Positions 34,978-45,380 of a DNA stretch of 64,000 bases are shown here, one piece after another; position 1 is the stretch's first letter; each line of letters begins with the position of its first letter. The translations under genes and the position numbers were made by a program. Under the pieces are notes generated by a model. That model ran no database searches, was not told the DNA's origin, and was given only the letters and a program-made list of their open reading frames with translations. The stretch lies in assembly GCF_018131225.1 (NCBI RefSeq), contig NZ_JAFCMM010000003.1, forward strand, positions 322,001-386,000. Reading direction: 5' to 3'. This DNA comes from Bradyrhizobium sp. U87765 SZCCT0048. Lineage in GTDB: Bacteria > Pseudomonadota > Alphaproteobacteria > Rhizobiales > Xanthobacteraceae.

Positions 34978-36224
34978 CAGCCGGCGTCCTCAGCCATCCG
35001 ATTGCGATTGAAAATGAGCTTCGGGTCGAAGCTTTGCCTGACACGGCGGCTGAGCGCTGCAACTCCGGCGGCCTGCGGGTGGAACACGGCCACCGCGCGA
35101 CGCACCGCCTCGTCGGCGCGCAGCAGCGTGGCGTGGCCGCCCGCAGCTTCCGTCTGCGCGCGCACGACGCCTGCGTGGGCGTCGGCCGATGGCGGTGTCG
35201 CGAGCCAGATCAGCCCGCCGCCCCAGTCATAAAAGGCCTTGCCGCCTGTCTGCGCCGCCAGTGCCTGGCCGAGCGCGCCACCGGACGCCGGCGGGCACAC
35301 GATGCGCCACACCGGCCGGCTGTCGTGCGCCCCCACCGCCGCGAACGGCGTGACATCGCGGACCGCAGCCCACAGTGCCCGTGATGCCGCTTCCATCACG
35401 GTCTCGACCGCCCCGAACGCGGCCACCAGCTTCGAGAGGGAACCAACACGATGGGCCACGGAAGCGGCGATGCCCTCCAGGCGCAGCAGCGTCACTCCCT
35501 GTCCATTGGCCGCGAGTCCGCCGAGCACGGCGCCAGCACTCTGCAATGCCGCCGATGGCAGATGTGCGGCACCGGAGACATCGAACGGCGATCCCAACGC
35601 TGCCGTCATGGCGCGGTTCGCCGCCGTATCGTCCAGCCCCCGCAACACCAGGGTGGTCTCGCTCTCGGCCTTGGGCATCACCTTGAAGGTCAGTTCGGTC
35701 ACGACCGCCAGGGTGCCGAACGAGCCGGCGATCAGCTTGCAGAGGTCATAGCCGGTCACGTTCTTCACGACCTTGCCGCCGGCCTTGAACGCCTCGCCGA
35801 AGCCGGAGACGGCGGCGGCGCCGAGCAGGTGGTCGCGCGCGCCGCCGGCCCTGATGCGCCGCGGCCCGGCCAGCCCGGCGCCGACCATGCCGCCGACCGT
35901 CCCGGTGCCGGGGGCTGTGCCCAGCAGCACCGCGGTGTCCATCGGCTCGAACGCGAACTCCTGCCCCCTGGCATCGATCAGCGACTGTACGTCGGCGAGC
36001 GGCGCCCCGGCCTCGACGGTCAGAATAAGCTCGCTTGGCTCGTAGTCGACCACGGCGCTAAGCGCCGACAGGTCGAGCACGGCATTGGTCGCCATCGGCT
36101 GGCCAATGCCCCGCTTGGTGCCATGCCCGATGATTTCGAGCGGCTGCTCGGCGGCGAGCGCCGCCTGTACAGCCTGCAGGACGTCGTTGGCGTCCCGGAC
36201 TTTCAACGTATCCACGGTCAGCAC
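34977..36224 (-). CDS. glcE: Glycolate oxidase FAD-binding subunit
   Basis: 415 residues. A PCMH-type FAD-binding domain occupies the first half (EIIGHGTKRGIGQPMATNAV, LTVEAGAPLADVQSLIDARG, GTVGGMVGAGLAGPRRI, NVTGYDLCKLIAGSFGTLAV). The C-terminal FAD-oxidase cap is reduced relative to GlcD. It lies between glcD (directly adjacent, no gap) and glcF (1-base overlap). Functions in the membrane-associated oxidation of glycolate to glyoxylate. Confidence 0.94.
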   Translation of the reverse strand: MLTVDTLKVRDANDVLQAVQAALAAEQPLEIIGHGTKRGIGQPMATNAVLDLSALSAVVDYEPSELILTVEAGAPLADVQSLIDARGQEFAFEPMDTAVLLGTAPGTGTVGGMVGAGLAGPRRIRAGGARDHLLGAAAVSGFGEAFKAGGKVVKNVTGYDLCKLIAGSFGTLAVVTELTFKVMPKAESETTLVLRGLDDTAANRAMTAALGSPFDVSGAAHLPSAALQSAGAVLGGLAANGQGVTLLRLEGIAASVAHRVGSLSKLVAAFGAVETVMEAASRALWAAVRDVTPFAAVGAHDSRPVWRIVCPPASGGALGQALAAQTGGKAFYDWGGGLIWLATPPSADAHAGVVRAQTEAAGGHATLLRADEAVRRAVAVFHPQAAGVAALSRRVRQSFDPKLIFNRNRMAEDAG

Positions 36225-37718
36225 TCAGAAACGGGGGATGTCGGGAAATGCGAGCTTGCCGCCATGCACATGGACCCGGCCCAGCTCGGCGCAGCGATGC
36301 AGGGTCGGAAACACCTTGCCAGGGTTGAGCAGGCCCTGGGGGTCAAATGCGCACTTCAGCCGTTGCTGCTGGGCGAGGTCGACCTCGCTGAACATGTCCG
36401 GCATCAGGTCGCGCTTCTCGACACCGACGCCATGCTCGCCGGTCAGCACGCCGCCGAGCTCGACGCAGCAGCGCAGGATATCGGCGCCGAAAGCCTCGGC
36501 CTTGTCCATCTCGCCGGGCTTGTTGGCGTCGTACAGGATCAGCGGATGCAGGTTGCCATCACCGGCATGAAACACATTGGCGACGCCGAGACCGTATTTC
36601 TCCGAGAGCTGGCGGATGCGCGTCAGCACCTCCGGCAGCTTGCCGCGCGGGATGGTGCCGTCCATGCACAGATAGTCTGGCGAGATGCGGCCCACCGCCG
36701 GGAACGCGGCCTTGCGGCCGGCCCAGAACAGCAGCCGCTCCTGCTCGGAGGTGGAGATCTGGCAGGTCGCCTGGCCGCACCCCTTGGCGATCGCCTCGAC
36801 CCGCAGGATCAGTTCGTCGACCTCGACGCTCGGTCCGTCGAGCTCGATGATCAGCAGCGCCTCGACGTCGAGCGGATAGCCGGCATGGACGAAGGCCTCC
36901 GCCGCATGGATCGCGGGCTTGTCCATCATCTCCATGCCGCCGGGAATGATGCCCGCCCCGATGATCCGCGCGACGCATTCGCCCGCCGCCTCAACGCTGT
37001 GGAAGCCGACCATCAGCGCCCGCGCCGTCTCCGGCTTCTGCAGGATGCGCACCGTGATCTCGGTGATGACGCCGAGCAGGCCTTCCGACCCGGTGATCAC
37101 CCCCATCAGGTCGTAGCCCGAGGTCTCCGCGGCCTTGCCGCCGATGCGCAGGACCTCGCCGTTCATCAGCACGATCTCGCAGCCGAGGATGTTATTTGTG
37201 GTCATCCCATATTTCAGGCAGTGCACGCCGCCGGAATTCTCCGCGACATTGCCGCCGATGCTGCAGGCGATCTGTGACGACGGGTCGGGCGCATAGTAAA
37301 ACCCGGCATGCGCGACCGCCTGGCTAATGGCGAGATTGGTGACGCCCGGCTCGGTGACCACCGCACGATTGTCGAAATCGATCTCGCGGATACGCTTGAA
37401 CTTGCCAAGACCAAGCAGCACGCCATCGGCGAGCGGCAGCGCGCCGCCCGACAGCGAGGTTCCGGACCCGCGCGGCACCACCTTGATGCCGTTGTCATGA
37501 CAATAGCGGAGCACCTGCGACACCTGCTCCGTGGTGTCGGGCAGCACGACCACCATGGGCGGCTGGCGATAGGCGGTGACGCCATCGGACTCGTAGGGCC
37601 GCATCTCGGCGGCGCTGTCGATGACGCCTTCTCCGGGCACGATCCGGCGCAGGTCGGCAACGATGCTCGCCCGCCGCGCCAGCACCGCCTGATCCGGCTC
37701 GGGCATCATGATCGACAT
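36225..37718 (-). CDS. glcD: Glycolate oxidase catalytic FAD subunit
   Basis: 497 residues, the normal length. It oxidises glycolate (and possibly D-lactate) to glyoxylate. The FAD domain has VVPRGSGTSLSGGALP, PDPSSQIACSIGGNVAENSG and ETSGYDLMGVITGSEGLLGV; the cap domain has GDGNLHPLILYD and GVLTGEHGVGVEKRDLM. The start at 37718 is chosen by GGGGAG five bases upstream. First gene of the glcDEF operon. A cytochrome c gene lies 200 bp away on the other strand. Confidence 0.95.
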   Translation of the reverse strand: MSIMMPEPDQAVLARRASIVADLRRIVPGEGVIDSAAEMRPYESDGVTAYRQPPMVVVLPDTTEQVSQVLRYCHDNGIKVVPRGSGTSLSGGALPLADGVLLGLGKFKRIREIDFDNRAVVTEPGVTNLAISQAVAHAGFYYAPDPSSQIACSIGGNVAENSGGVHCLKYGMTTNNILGCEIVLMNGEVLRIGGKAAETSGYDLMGVITGSEGLLGVITEITVRILQKPETARALMVGFHSVEAAGECVARIIGAGIIPGGMEMMDKPAIHAAEAFVHAGYPLDVEALLIIELDGPSVEVDELILRVEAIAKGCGQATCQISTSEQERLLFWAGRKAAFPAVGRISPDYLCMDGTIPRGKLPEVLTRIRQLSEKYGLGVANVFHAGDGNLHPLILYDANKPGEMDKAEAFGADILRCCVELGGVLTGEHGVGVEKRDLMPDMFSEVDLAQQQRLKCAFDPQGLLNPGKVFPTLHRCAELGRVHVHGGKLAFPDIPRF

Positions 37719-37918
37719 CGCATCTCCCCGCACGGGCGCTCGAAATGCGCCACTTGTCGCCATCTGAATCCGGCGGAATCAAGCATGTCCGCATCGCAGG
37801 CGCAACGTTGCGATGGTTCAACGCCCCACCACGCCGGCGCGCTTGTGCCGGGCGGGACCGGGATGGCACACTTCGTGCGCCATTCAAAAGATTCTCGTCA
37901 GGATTTTCGGGAGACACA

Positions 37919-38311
37919 ATGATGAAAGCACTGGTTCTGTCGGCGTCGCTGCTTGCGGCGGTCGTGGCCGCCTCAGGCGCGAGGGCCCAGGATGTGGCCG
38001 CCGGCGAGGCCTCGTTCCGCAAGTGCTCACCCTGCCACTCTGTCGGCGAAGGCGCCAAGAATAAGGTTGGACCGGAGCTCAACGGCCTCGACGGCCGCAA
38101 GTCGGGCTCCGCGGAGGGCTATTCGTATTCGGAGGCCAACAAGAACTCGGGCATCACCTGGGGCGAAGCGACCTTCAAGGACTACATCAAGGATCCGCGC
38201 GCCAAGGTCCCCGGCACGAAAATGGCGTTCGCCGGCATCAAGAACGAGAAGGAAGTGAACGACCTGTGGGCCTACCTCGCCCAGTTCGCCGCGGACGGCA
38301 AGAAGAAGTAA
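37919..38311 (+). CDS. Periplasmic class I cytochrome c
   Basis: 130 residues. A signal peptide (ALVLSASLLAAVVAASGARA) is followed by one haem site CSPCH and a downstream TKMAFAGIKNEKEVNDLWAYL with the methionine sixth ligand. This is the soluble c2/c550 type that shuttles electrons from the bc1 complex to oxidases in the periplasm. The start has GGGAG five bases before the first of two adjacent ATGs. It is divergent from glcD; co-regulation is possible but not shown. Rhizobial CycA (c550) is the closest named match by memory. Confidence 0.9.
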   Translation: MMKALVLSASLLAAVVAASGARAQDVAAGEASFRKCSPCHSVGEGAKNKVGPELNGLDGRKSGSAEGYSYSEANKNSGITWGEATFKDYIKDPRAKVPGTKMAFAGIKNEKEVNDLWAYLAQFAADGKKK

Positions 38312-38360
38312 CCGCGACGGCCCGGGCCGCCTCGCGGCCGGCCCGGCCGTAACGTCCCGG

Positions 38361-38759
38361 TCAGCGACCGGAACGAGCGAGCGCGACCCGCCCGAGCGGC
38401 GTCAGCTCGATCCCGGCGCCCTCCCCGCGGGTCAGGCGGCGCGTGACGAGGCCGCGATCGATCGCGTCCTCCCACACCGTGAGACGCGGACATGCCGTCC
38501 GCCACACCGCCATCAGATCGGCATAGGTGCGCGGCTCGCGCGCAATCCATTCCAGCAGGTCCAGAAGCGAGGGATCGAGGACATCGGCGGTCCCCTTGTC
38601 GCCCACGGAATGCGCCGCCCGATGGACGAGCTCCACGTCGCGGCCACGCTGCACACCACCGGGCTTCTTGCGCTTGCGCGCAGCTCGTTCAGGCTGTGGG
38701 GCCGTCGGCTCGGCTCCGTCGCTCGCAACGGTCACGGGCACACCTCCCTGTCGGGGCAC
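38361..38759 (-). CDS. Small winged-helix-like protein of unknown function
   Basis: 132 residues. After a basic, Pro-rich N terminus (residues 1-40) comes a helical domain: ADVLDPSLLDLLEWIAREPR, TYADLMAVWRTACPRLTVWE, DAIDRGLVTRR and ELTPLGRVALA, which looks like a winged helix. The conserved WRTACPRLTVWEDA block suggests a real rhizobial family. It begins 24 bp after the TetR stop on the same strand, so the two should be co-transcribed. It may modulate or accompany the TetR protein, but that is inference. Confidence 0.72.
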   Translation of the reverse strand: MPRQGGVPVTVASDGAEPTAPQPERAARKRKKPGGVQRGRDVELVHRAAHSVGDKGTADVLDPSLLDLLEWIAREPRTYADLMAVWRTACPRLTVWEDAIDRGLVTRRLTRGEGAGIELTPLGRVALARSGR

Positions 38760-38783
38760 CGCCGCGGGACCGATGACGCCGGC

Positions 38784-39479
38784 TCAGCCGGCGAGCACCG
38801 TGCTCTTGGCCGGCGCCGGCGTCTGGACGGGCAGCGCGGCCTGCACGACGAGGCCGCGCGCCCGGGCATCCATCACCCCGACCGCACGCAACGCCAGCAG
38901 TGTCACGGTCTGCACCACGTCGCGCAGGCGGATGGGGTCGTCCAGATCGGTCGGCGCCAGCGGACCGATCAGCGCCTCGTGCAGCGCACCGAGCAGCGCC
39001 GTGGCAGCCAGTTCGGTGTCCTGCGCCGGCAGGTGGCCGGCGCGCACCGCGGCATCGATGCGCAGCCTGATCTCAGCGGCGATGGCGCGACGGCTGGCGA
39101 GACGTGATTCGGTGACGTCGACGTCCACCGGCTCGGCGAGGATGCCCCAGGCAAGCCTGCGATGCGAGACGACATGGACGGCAATGGTCGTCACCGCCGC
39201 CGCAAGCGCCGAGGACGGGCCAGGCGCAGCATCGGCCGCGCGGCGGATGGCCGTCAGCTCGTCATGGGAGACGTCCGCGATCAGCTCGGAGATCAGGTCC
39301 GCCTTGGAAGGGAAATAGCGATAGACCGTGCCGGCCGCGACATTGGCGCGAGTCGCCACCGGGGCAATCTGGACGGCGGCCATGCCGCCCTCGGAGGCCG
39401 CCTCGCGAGCGGCGTTGAGGATCGCGTGCCGACGCGCCGCGAGGCGGCGCACGACCTGATGAGTGCGGCGATAAACCAT
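38784..39479 (-). CDS. TetR/AcrR-family transcriptional regulator
   Basis: 231 residues. The N-terminal helix-turn-helix is canonical (ARRHAILNAAREAASEGGMA, QIAPVATRANVAAGTVYRYF, PSKADLISELI). The C-terminal ligand-binding half resembles other TetR repressors (VSHRRLAWGILAEPVDVDV). The start at 39479 (MVYRRTHQ) is preferred to an upstream frame to 39554. A nested palindrome directly upstream looks like its own operator. It precedes the small 132-residue gene. The ligand is unknown. Confidence 0.88.
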   Translation of the reverse strand: MVYRRTHQVVRRLAARRHAILNAAREAASEGGMAAVQIAPVATRANVAAGTVYRYFPSKADLISELIADVSHDELTAIRRAADAAPGPSSALAAAVTTIAVHVVSHRRLAWGILAEPVDVDVTESRLASRRAIAAEIRLRIDAAVRAGHLPAQDTELAATALLGALHEALIGPLAPTDLDDPIRLRDVVQTVTLLALRAVGVMDARARGLVVQAALPVQTPAPAKSTVLAG

Positions 39480-39997
39480 TGAGTGTCTTGTCCCTTCTAA
39501 AACTGAACAACAATTCAGGACGGGTGACAAGATGGTCGGTTCGCACTGCAACATGGTGCGAGATCTGAACCGCCGGAGTGATTCGGCCGACAGCCGCTGC
39601 AGGCGACCACCTCCGCGCCCGGACGCGTGAGGCAGAAATGTCCGCCATGAAAGCGTTCACCTTCGTGGCCATGTGCGGCTGCGCGAGCGCAAGAGCGTCT
39701 ACGCCAACATGTTCTCGTCCAGCCGCGGCGACGGCAGCGACATGTTCTGCGCCATCGATCGCGACGGCGGCAGATCGACGACAAGGCCTGTCGGCTGAGC
39801 CTACAATCGCTCGCAGCCTGCACCGCGATCCGCGATGCATGGCGACCGGAATTCGCCGGCCTCGTCAGCCGATCCGCTTGCGACGCGCGGCGGACGGCGC
39901 GCAGTGCTTTGCGAGAAGCTGCGATGCTGAAGGCGGAGGTCGACGACGACGACTGCCTGTTCAGGCTGGCGACAGCCCCGGAAGCGGCTTGCGCATT
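39480..39997. other. 518-bp gap, possible degraded coding sequence
   Basis: Apart from the TetR operator, the region has no intact recognisable gene. On the plus strand a 41-codon frame (39673-39798, containing ERKSVYANMFSSSRGDGSDM) seems to continue after a one-base shift into a 77-codon frame (39771-40001, IDDKACRLSLQSLAACTAIR). Together they look more protein-like than typical shadow frames, so a frameshifted remnant is possible. I do not recognise the product. Confidence 0.3.
39487..39531. promoter_or_regulatory. Nested palindrome, probable TetR operator
   Basis: Outer arms CTTGTC (39487-39492) and GACAAG (39526-39531) enclose CTGAA-N6-TTCAG (39503-39518). It starts 8 bp upstream of the TetR start codon, the usual position for autorepression. 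Confidence 0.55.
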
Positions 39998-40312
39998 CTA
40001 GCCGTGGAAGCCGATGGCGCGGGCGAGCGCGGCTACCGCCATGCCGGTGAAGACGGCCAGGAAATCGTTGCGGCGGATGACGGTCACGATCATCGCGGCG
40101 ACGATCGCGAACATCACCACCGGGCCGCCATTGACCGCAACCGGCAGCGACGCGGCAACGATGATCGATCCCGGTAGCGCCTCGAGCATGCGGCGAACCC
40201 GCGGCGTGATGGTGACGTAGCTCATCAGCCAGTAGCCGCCGACACGCGACAGCACGGTGACCACCATCATCACCGCGAACGCGATCATCACATCGCCGCG
40301 CAGCTCAGTCAT
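39998..40312 (-). CDS. azlD: AzlD-family branched-chain amino acid exporter subunit
   Basis: 104 residues with about four membrane helices (MIAFAVMMVVTVLSRVGGYW, MLEALPGSIIVAASLPVAVN, VVMFAIVAAMIVTVIRRNDF). AzlD is the small partner of AzlC; together they export branched-chain amino acids and analogues. Its start overlaps the azlC stop by 8 bp, so the two are translationally coupled. Confidence 0.9.
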   Translation of the reverse strand: MTELRGDVMIAFAVMMVVTVLSRVGGYWLMSYVTITPRVRRMLEALPGSIIVAASLPVAVNGGPVVMFAIVAAMIVTVIRRNDFLAVFTGMAVAALARAIGFHG

Positions 40313-41036
40313 CGCTCATCACTCCCGCGCTGACGCTGCCGGCGATGGCACCGGAAATGATGAACCAGTAGCCCGGCACGAGCCAGTGCACGATCAGCGC
40401 GACGATGCCCGCAATTGCCCATGGAATGGCGCGGCGGGCGCCTTTCCAGGCCGGCACCAGCATGGCGGCATAGAACGCCGGCATGACCAGGTCGACGCCA
40501 TACTTCTTCGGATCTGTCAGCTGCTCGGCAAGCAGGTAGCCGGGGATCGACGACAGCAGCCAGGCGAAATACAGCACGATGCCGCCGCCGACGAAAAACC
40601 AGGCGTTGCCGCCGCCATGCTCACGGTAGCGCATCGCGGCGAGCCAGCCGCCGTCGGTGACCAGCAGCATCGACGGATAGGCCTGCCAGGGCGGCAGCGT
40701 GCCGAACCACGGCTGCAGGCTGGCGCTCATCAGCGCGAAGCGGATGTTCACCGTGGTGGTGACCAGCGCCAGCGTCGCGATCGTCGAGGCGGTCAGGACG
40801 TCAGGCCACGACTGCACCGCAACGAACTGCGACAGCCCACCATAGACGATGGCCATCATCACCTCGACCTCGGCGAGCGAGAACTTCTTCTGGGCGCATT
40901 GCGCACCGAACGCGAGGCCGAAGGCAAGCGTGCCCGGCAGCATCGGCGCAATGGCGTAGATGCCGGGAATGATGGCCTCGCGCGACCAGTAGGCACGCGC
41001 GGCATGATGAGGTTGCAGGTGGGGCGAATGCGACAT
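40305..41036 (-). CDS. azlC: AzlC-family branched-chain amino acid exporter subunit
   Basis: 243 residues, about seven helices. AzlC signatures: IPGIYAIAPMLPGTLAFGLA, VMMAIVYGGLSQFVAVQ, TTTVNIRFALMSASLQPW. The ATG at 41036 is preferred to a TTG two codons earlier. Exports branched-chain amino acids with AzlD, which overlaps it by 8 bp. Divergent from the amidase gene, with about 220 bp between starts. Confidence 0.9.
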   Translation of the reverse strand: MSHSPHLQPHHAARAYWSREAIIPGIYAIAPMLPGTLAFGLAFGAQCAQKKFSLAEVEVMMAIVYGGLSQFVAVQSWPDVLTASTIATLALVTTTVNIRFALMSASLQPWFGTLPPWQAYPSMLLVTDGGWLAAMRYREHGGGNAWFFVGGGIVLYFAWLLSSIPGYLLAEQLTDPKKYGVDLVMPAFYAAMLVPAWKGARRAIPWAIAGIVALIVHWLVPGYWFIISGAIAGSVSAGVMSDD

Positions 41037-41258
41037 GGTCAAAGAAAGCCGTTATCGCCGTGCATGAAGTGCGCCTGTCGATCCGTCAACCGGGCCCACG
41101 CGACCGGCCGCCCTGCATTTTCGCATTGATGCGAACCGTTGCGCGTGCCGCAGGGCATGGTCAGCGCAACGACGGTCAAGCTGCGTGCGGCAAGCGGTGC
41201 TAAGGTGACTGCCGCAGCCTCCACTACCCGTGTGGCAGGCACATCCCGGGAGGACCGT

Positions 41259-42848
41259 GTGCCGATCACCCCCAACCGACGGCATGTCATCGCGGCCGCC
41301 GGCGCGGCTATCACAGGACTAGCTGGAGCAGCCGCGGGACAGCCAGCTCCGGCGCCCCAACAAACCACCCCATATGCGAGGAAACCGATGAGCGGACTGC
41401 AATACGCGACGCTGCGCGACCAGGTGTCAGCGCTGCGCGCCAAGAAGGTGTCGGCAACGGAGCTGCTCGATCAGAGCATCGCCCGCATCGAGCGCTTCGA
41501 CGGTCAGATCAATGCCGTGGTGGTCCGCGATTTCGATCGCGCCCGCATCGCCGCTCGCGACGCCGATGCGGCGCTGGCGCGCGGCGAGACCGGTGCCCTG
41601 CTCGGCGTACCGGTGGCGATCAAGGAATCGTTCAATGTCGCCGGACTGCCCACCACATGGGGCTTCCCCGCGGCCAAGGGCTGGATCGCCAGCGAGGACG
41701 CCGTGCTGGTGGCGCGGCTGAAGGCCGCAGGCGCCGTGGTGATCGGCAAGACCAACGTGCCGATCAGCCTCGCCGACTGGCAATCCTACAACGACATCTA
41801 CGGCACCACCAACAACCCATGGGACACCAGCCGCTCGCCCGGCGGCTCCTCGGGCGGATCGTCCGCGGCCCTCGCCGCCGGCTACGTCTCGCTGGCGCTC
41901 GGCTCGGACATCGGCGGCTCACTGCGTATCCCCGCGCATTTCTGCGGCGTGTTCGCCCACAAGCCGAGCTCCACACTGCTGCCGAGGCGCGGCCACACCC
42001 CGCCGGGCGTGCCGCCGCTGTCGTCCTTCATCGATCTTGCGGTGGTCGGCCCGATGACGCGCAACGCCGCCGACCTGTCGCTCGCCACCGCCCTGCTCGC
42101 CGGCCCCGACGAGGCCGAGGCCGTCGCCTACAAGCTTACGCTGCCGCCGCCACGCGCCGAGACGCTCAGGGATTTTCGCGTGCTGGTGCTCGACAGCCAT
42201 CCGCTGGCGCCGACCTCGGACGCGGTCCGCGCCGGGCTCGACCGGATCGCGCAGGGACTGGAAAAGGAAGGCGCCAAGGTGGTCCGGCGCAGCGACGCGC
42301 TGCCCGATCTCGTGCTCATGGCGAAAACCTACATGACGCTGCTGACATCGGTGTTCGGCGCGGACATCCCCGAGGACGTCTACCAGGCCACTCGGACCGC
42401 ACTTGCCGATGTTCCGCCATCGGTCGACACGCTCGACGTGATGCGCGGGCGCGGACTGGTCCTGTCGCATCGCGACTGGATCAAGGCGGACCGGGTCCGC
42501 AGCTCGCTCGCCGCGCGCTGGAGTGAACTGTTCCGGACCGTCGACGTGGTGCTGTGCCCGGTGACGCCGACACCGGCCTTCCCGCACGACCACACGCCCG
42601 ACCAGCGCGCGCGACTGCTGGACGTCGACGGCAAGAGCATGCCCTACCAGGACCAACTGGTGTGGCCAGGCATCGCGACGCTGACCGGGCTGCCGGCCAC
42701 CGCGATCCCGATGGGCCTTGCCCCGAATGGCCTGCCGGTCGGGATGCAGGTCGTCGGCCCTTACCTCGAGGACCGCACGCCGCTGCACTTTGCCGAGCTC
42801 GCGGAAACCGCGTTCGGCGGCTTTACCGCGCCTCCCGGCTACGCCTGA
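41259..42848 (+). CDS. Amidase-signature hydrolase with Tat signal
   Basis: 529 residues. The N terminus PNRRHVIAAAGAAITGLAGA looks like a twin-arginine signal, so export in folded form is likely. The amidase-signature catalytic triad Ser-cisSer-Lys is visible: Lys in VPVAIKESF, Ser in RSPGGSSGGSSAA and Ser in GSDIGGSLRIPA. The GTG start at 41259 has GGGAGG five bases upstream; a later ATG at 41388 would remove the signal. Substrate unknown; members hydrolyse many amides. The GatA subunit of tRNA amidation is unlikely because of the signal and single-gene context. Confidence 0.85.
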   Translation: MPITPNRRHVIAAAGAAITGLAGAAAGQPAPAPQQTTPYARKPMSGLQYATLRDQVSALRAKKVSATELLDQSIARIERFDGQINAVVVRDFDRARIAARDADAALARGETGALLGVPVAIKESFNVAGLPTTWGFPAAKGWIASEDAVLVARLKAAGAVVIGKTNVPISLADWQSYNDIYGTTNNPWDTSRSPGGSSGGSSAALAAGYVSLALGSDIGGSLRIPAHFCGVFAHKPSSTLLPRRGHTPPGVPPLSSFIDLAVVGPMTRNAADLSLATALLAGPDEAEAVAYKLTLPPPRAETLRDFRVLVLDSHPLAPTSDAVRAGLDRIAQGLEKEGAKVVRRSDALPDLVLMAKTYMTLLTSVFGADIPEDVYQATRTALADVPPSVDTLDVMRGRGLVLSHRDWIKADRVRSSLAARWSELFRTVDVVLCPVTPTPAFPHDHTPDQRARLLDVDGKSMPYQDQLVWPGIATLTGLPATAIPMGLAPNGLPVGMQVVGPYLEDRTPLHFAELAETAFGGFTAPPGYA

Positions 42849-42944
42849 GAGTCCGACTGAAACAGCAACCATCGACCTTCATATTTGTCGTCGCCGGCTT
42901 GTCCCGGCGCCCCCGATAAGGAGGGCACTGCGTCCCTGATCGGG

Positions 42945-43003
42945 GTGGCCGGGAGACCTTAGTCCCAGCGATCCGTTAAAGATGGATCGCGCTGCCCGGC
43001 CAC
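42945..43003. repeat. Long interrupted hairpin
   Basis: Outer arms GTGGCCGGG (42945-42953) and CCCGGCCAC (42995-43003) are perfect; inner arms GCGATCC (42968-42974) and GGATCGC (42984-42990) also pair. This resembles a dispersed rhizobial palindromic unit more than a terminator, as no T-tract follows. Confidence 0.5.
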
Positions 43004-43103
43004 GACAGAGAAAACGGACAGCGCGCGCTCTGTTCACGATGGCCTGATGTAACACGCGGCATTTCCGATCAGTCTCTGAGAGGCTCGAGCCAGCCGCAAA
43101 AAG

Positions 43104-43131
43104 AAAACGCCGCGTTTCCGCGGCGTTTTTT
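43104..43131 (-). terminator. Intrinsic terminator of ftsH
   Basis: Stem AAAACGCCGCG / CGCGGCGTTTT with the loop TTTC, flanked by A-runs on one side and T-runs on the other, so it can act in both directions. It lies 20 bp after the ftsH stop and also follows the amidase on the plus strand. Confidence 0.88.
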
Positions 43132-43151
43132 GTTGGATGCGGGCGAGCGGA

Positions 43152-45074
<1,923 letters not shown>

Positions 45075-45380
45075 TCGGATTCCTTCGTGACTGCGCGGAC
45101 CGCAGCCGTGCGTCCTTTAAAAAGCTCGGGGCGTCGACACGGAGGCCAGGGCTCAGATCCAGGGCTCAGATCACGCTCTGAAAGCCAGGACGTCCGTCGA
45201 CTTGTCAGTTTCCCGCCTCGCGCGATGGTTTGGAAGTCCCCCGGATTCGGGGCCCGCCTCAGGGATACAATCTAGGATCGCCCCCGGCTACTGCCAAGGG
45301 AACCTGTTGGGACTATTTAGCGCATTTTACCGCTATTCCAGGTGAAATCAGGGCAAGTTTCGCGCTGTCCCCCGCCGTGG
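45075..45380. other. Intergenic region upstream of ftsH
   Basis: 306 bp between tilS and ftsH, both on the minus strand. It contains a tandem 13-bp duplication at 45145-45170 and an AT-richer stretch at about 45300-45345, which could carry an ftsH promoter. No gene is seen. Confidence 0.5.
45145..45170. repeat. Tandem 13-bp repeat upstream of ftsH
   Basis: CCAGGGCTCAGAT occurs twice in direct succession. It lies about 70-95 bp upstream of the ftsH start. Confidence 0.8.

Larger units (their letters stand above)
42849..43151. other. Intergenic region between convergent amidase and ftsH
   Basis: 303 bp without a gene. It holds the large hairpin at 42945-43003 and the ftsH terminator at 43104-43131 (both listed separately). 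Confidence 0.6.
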
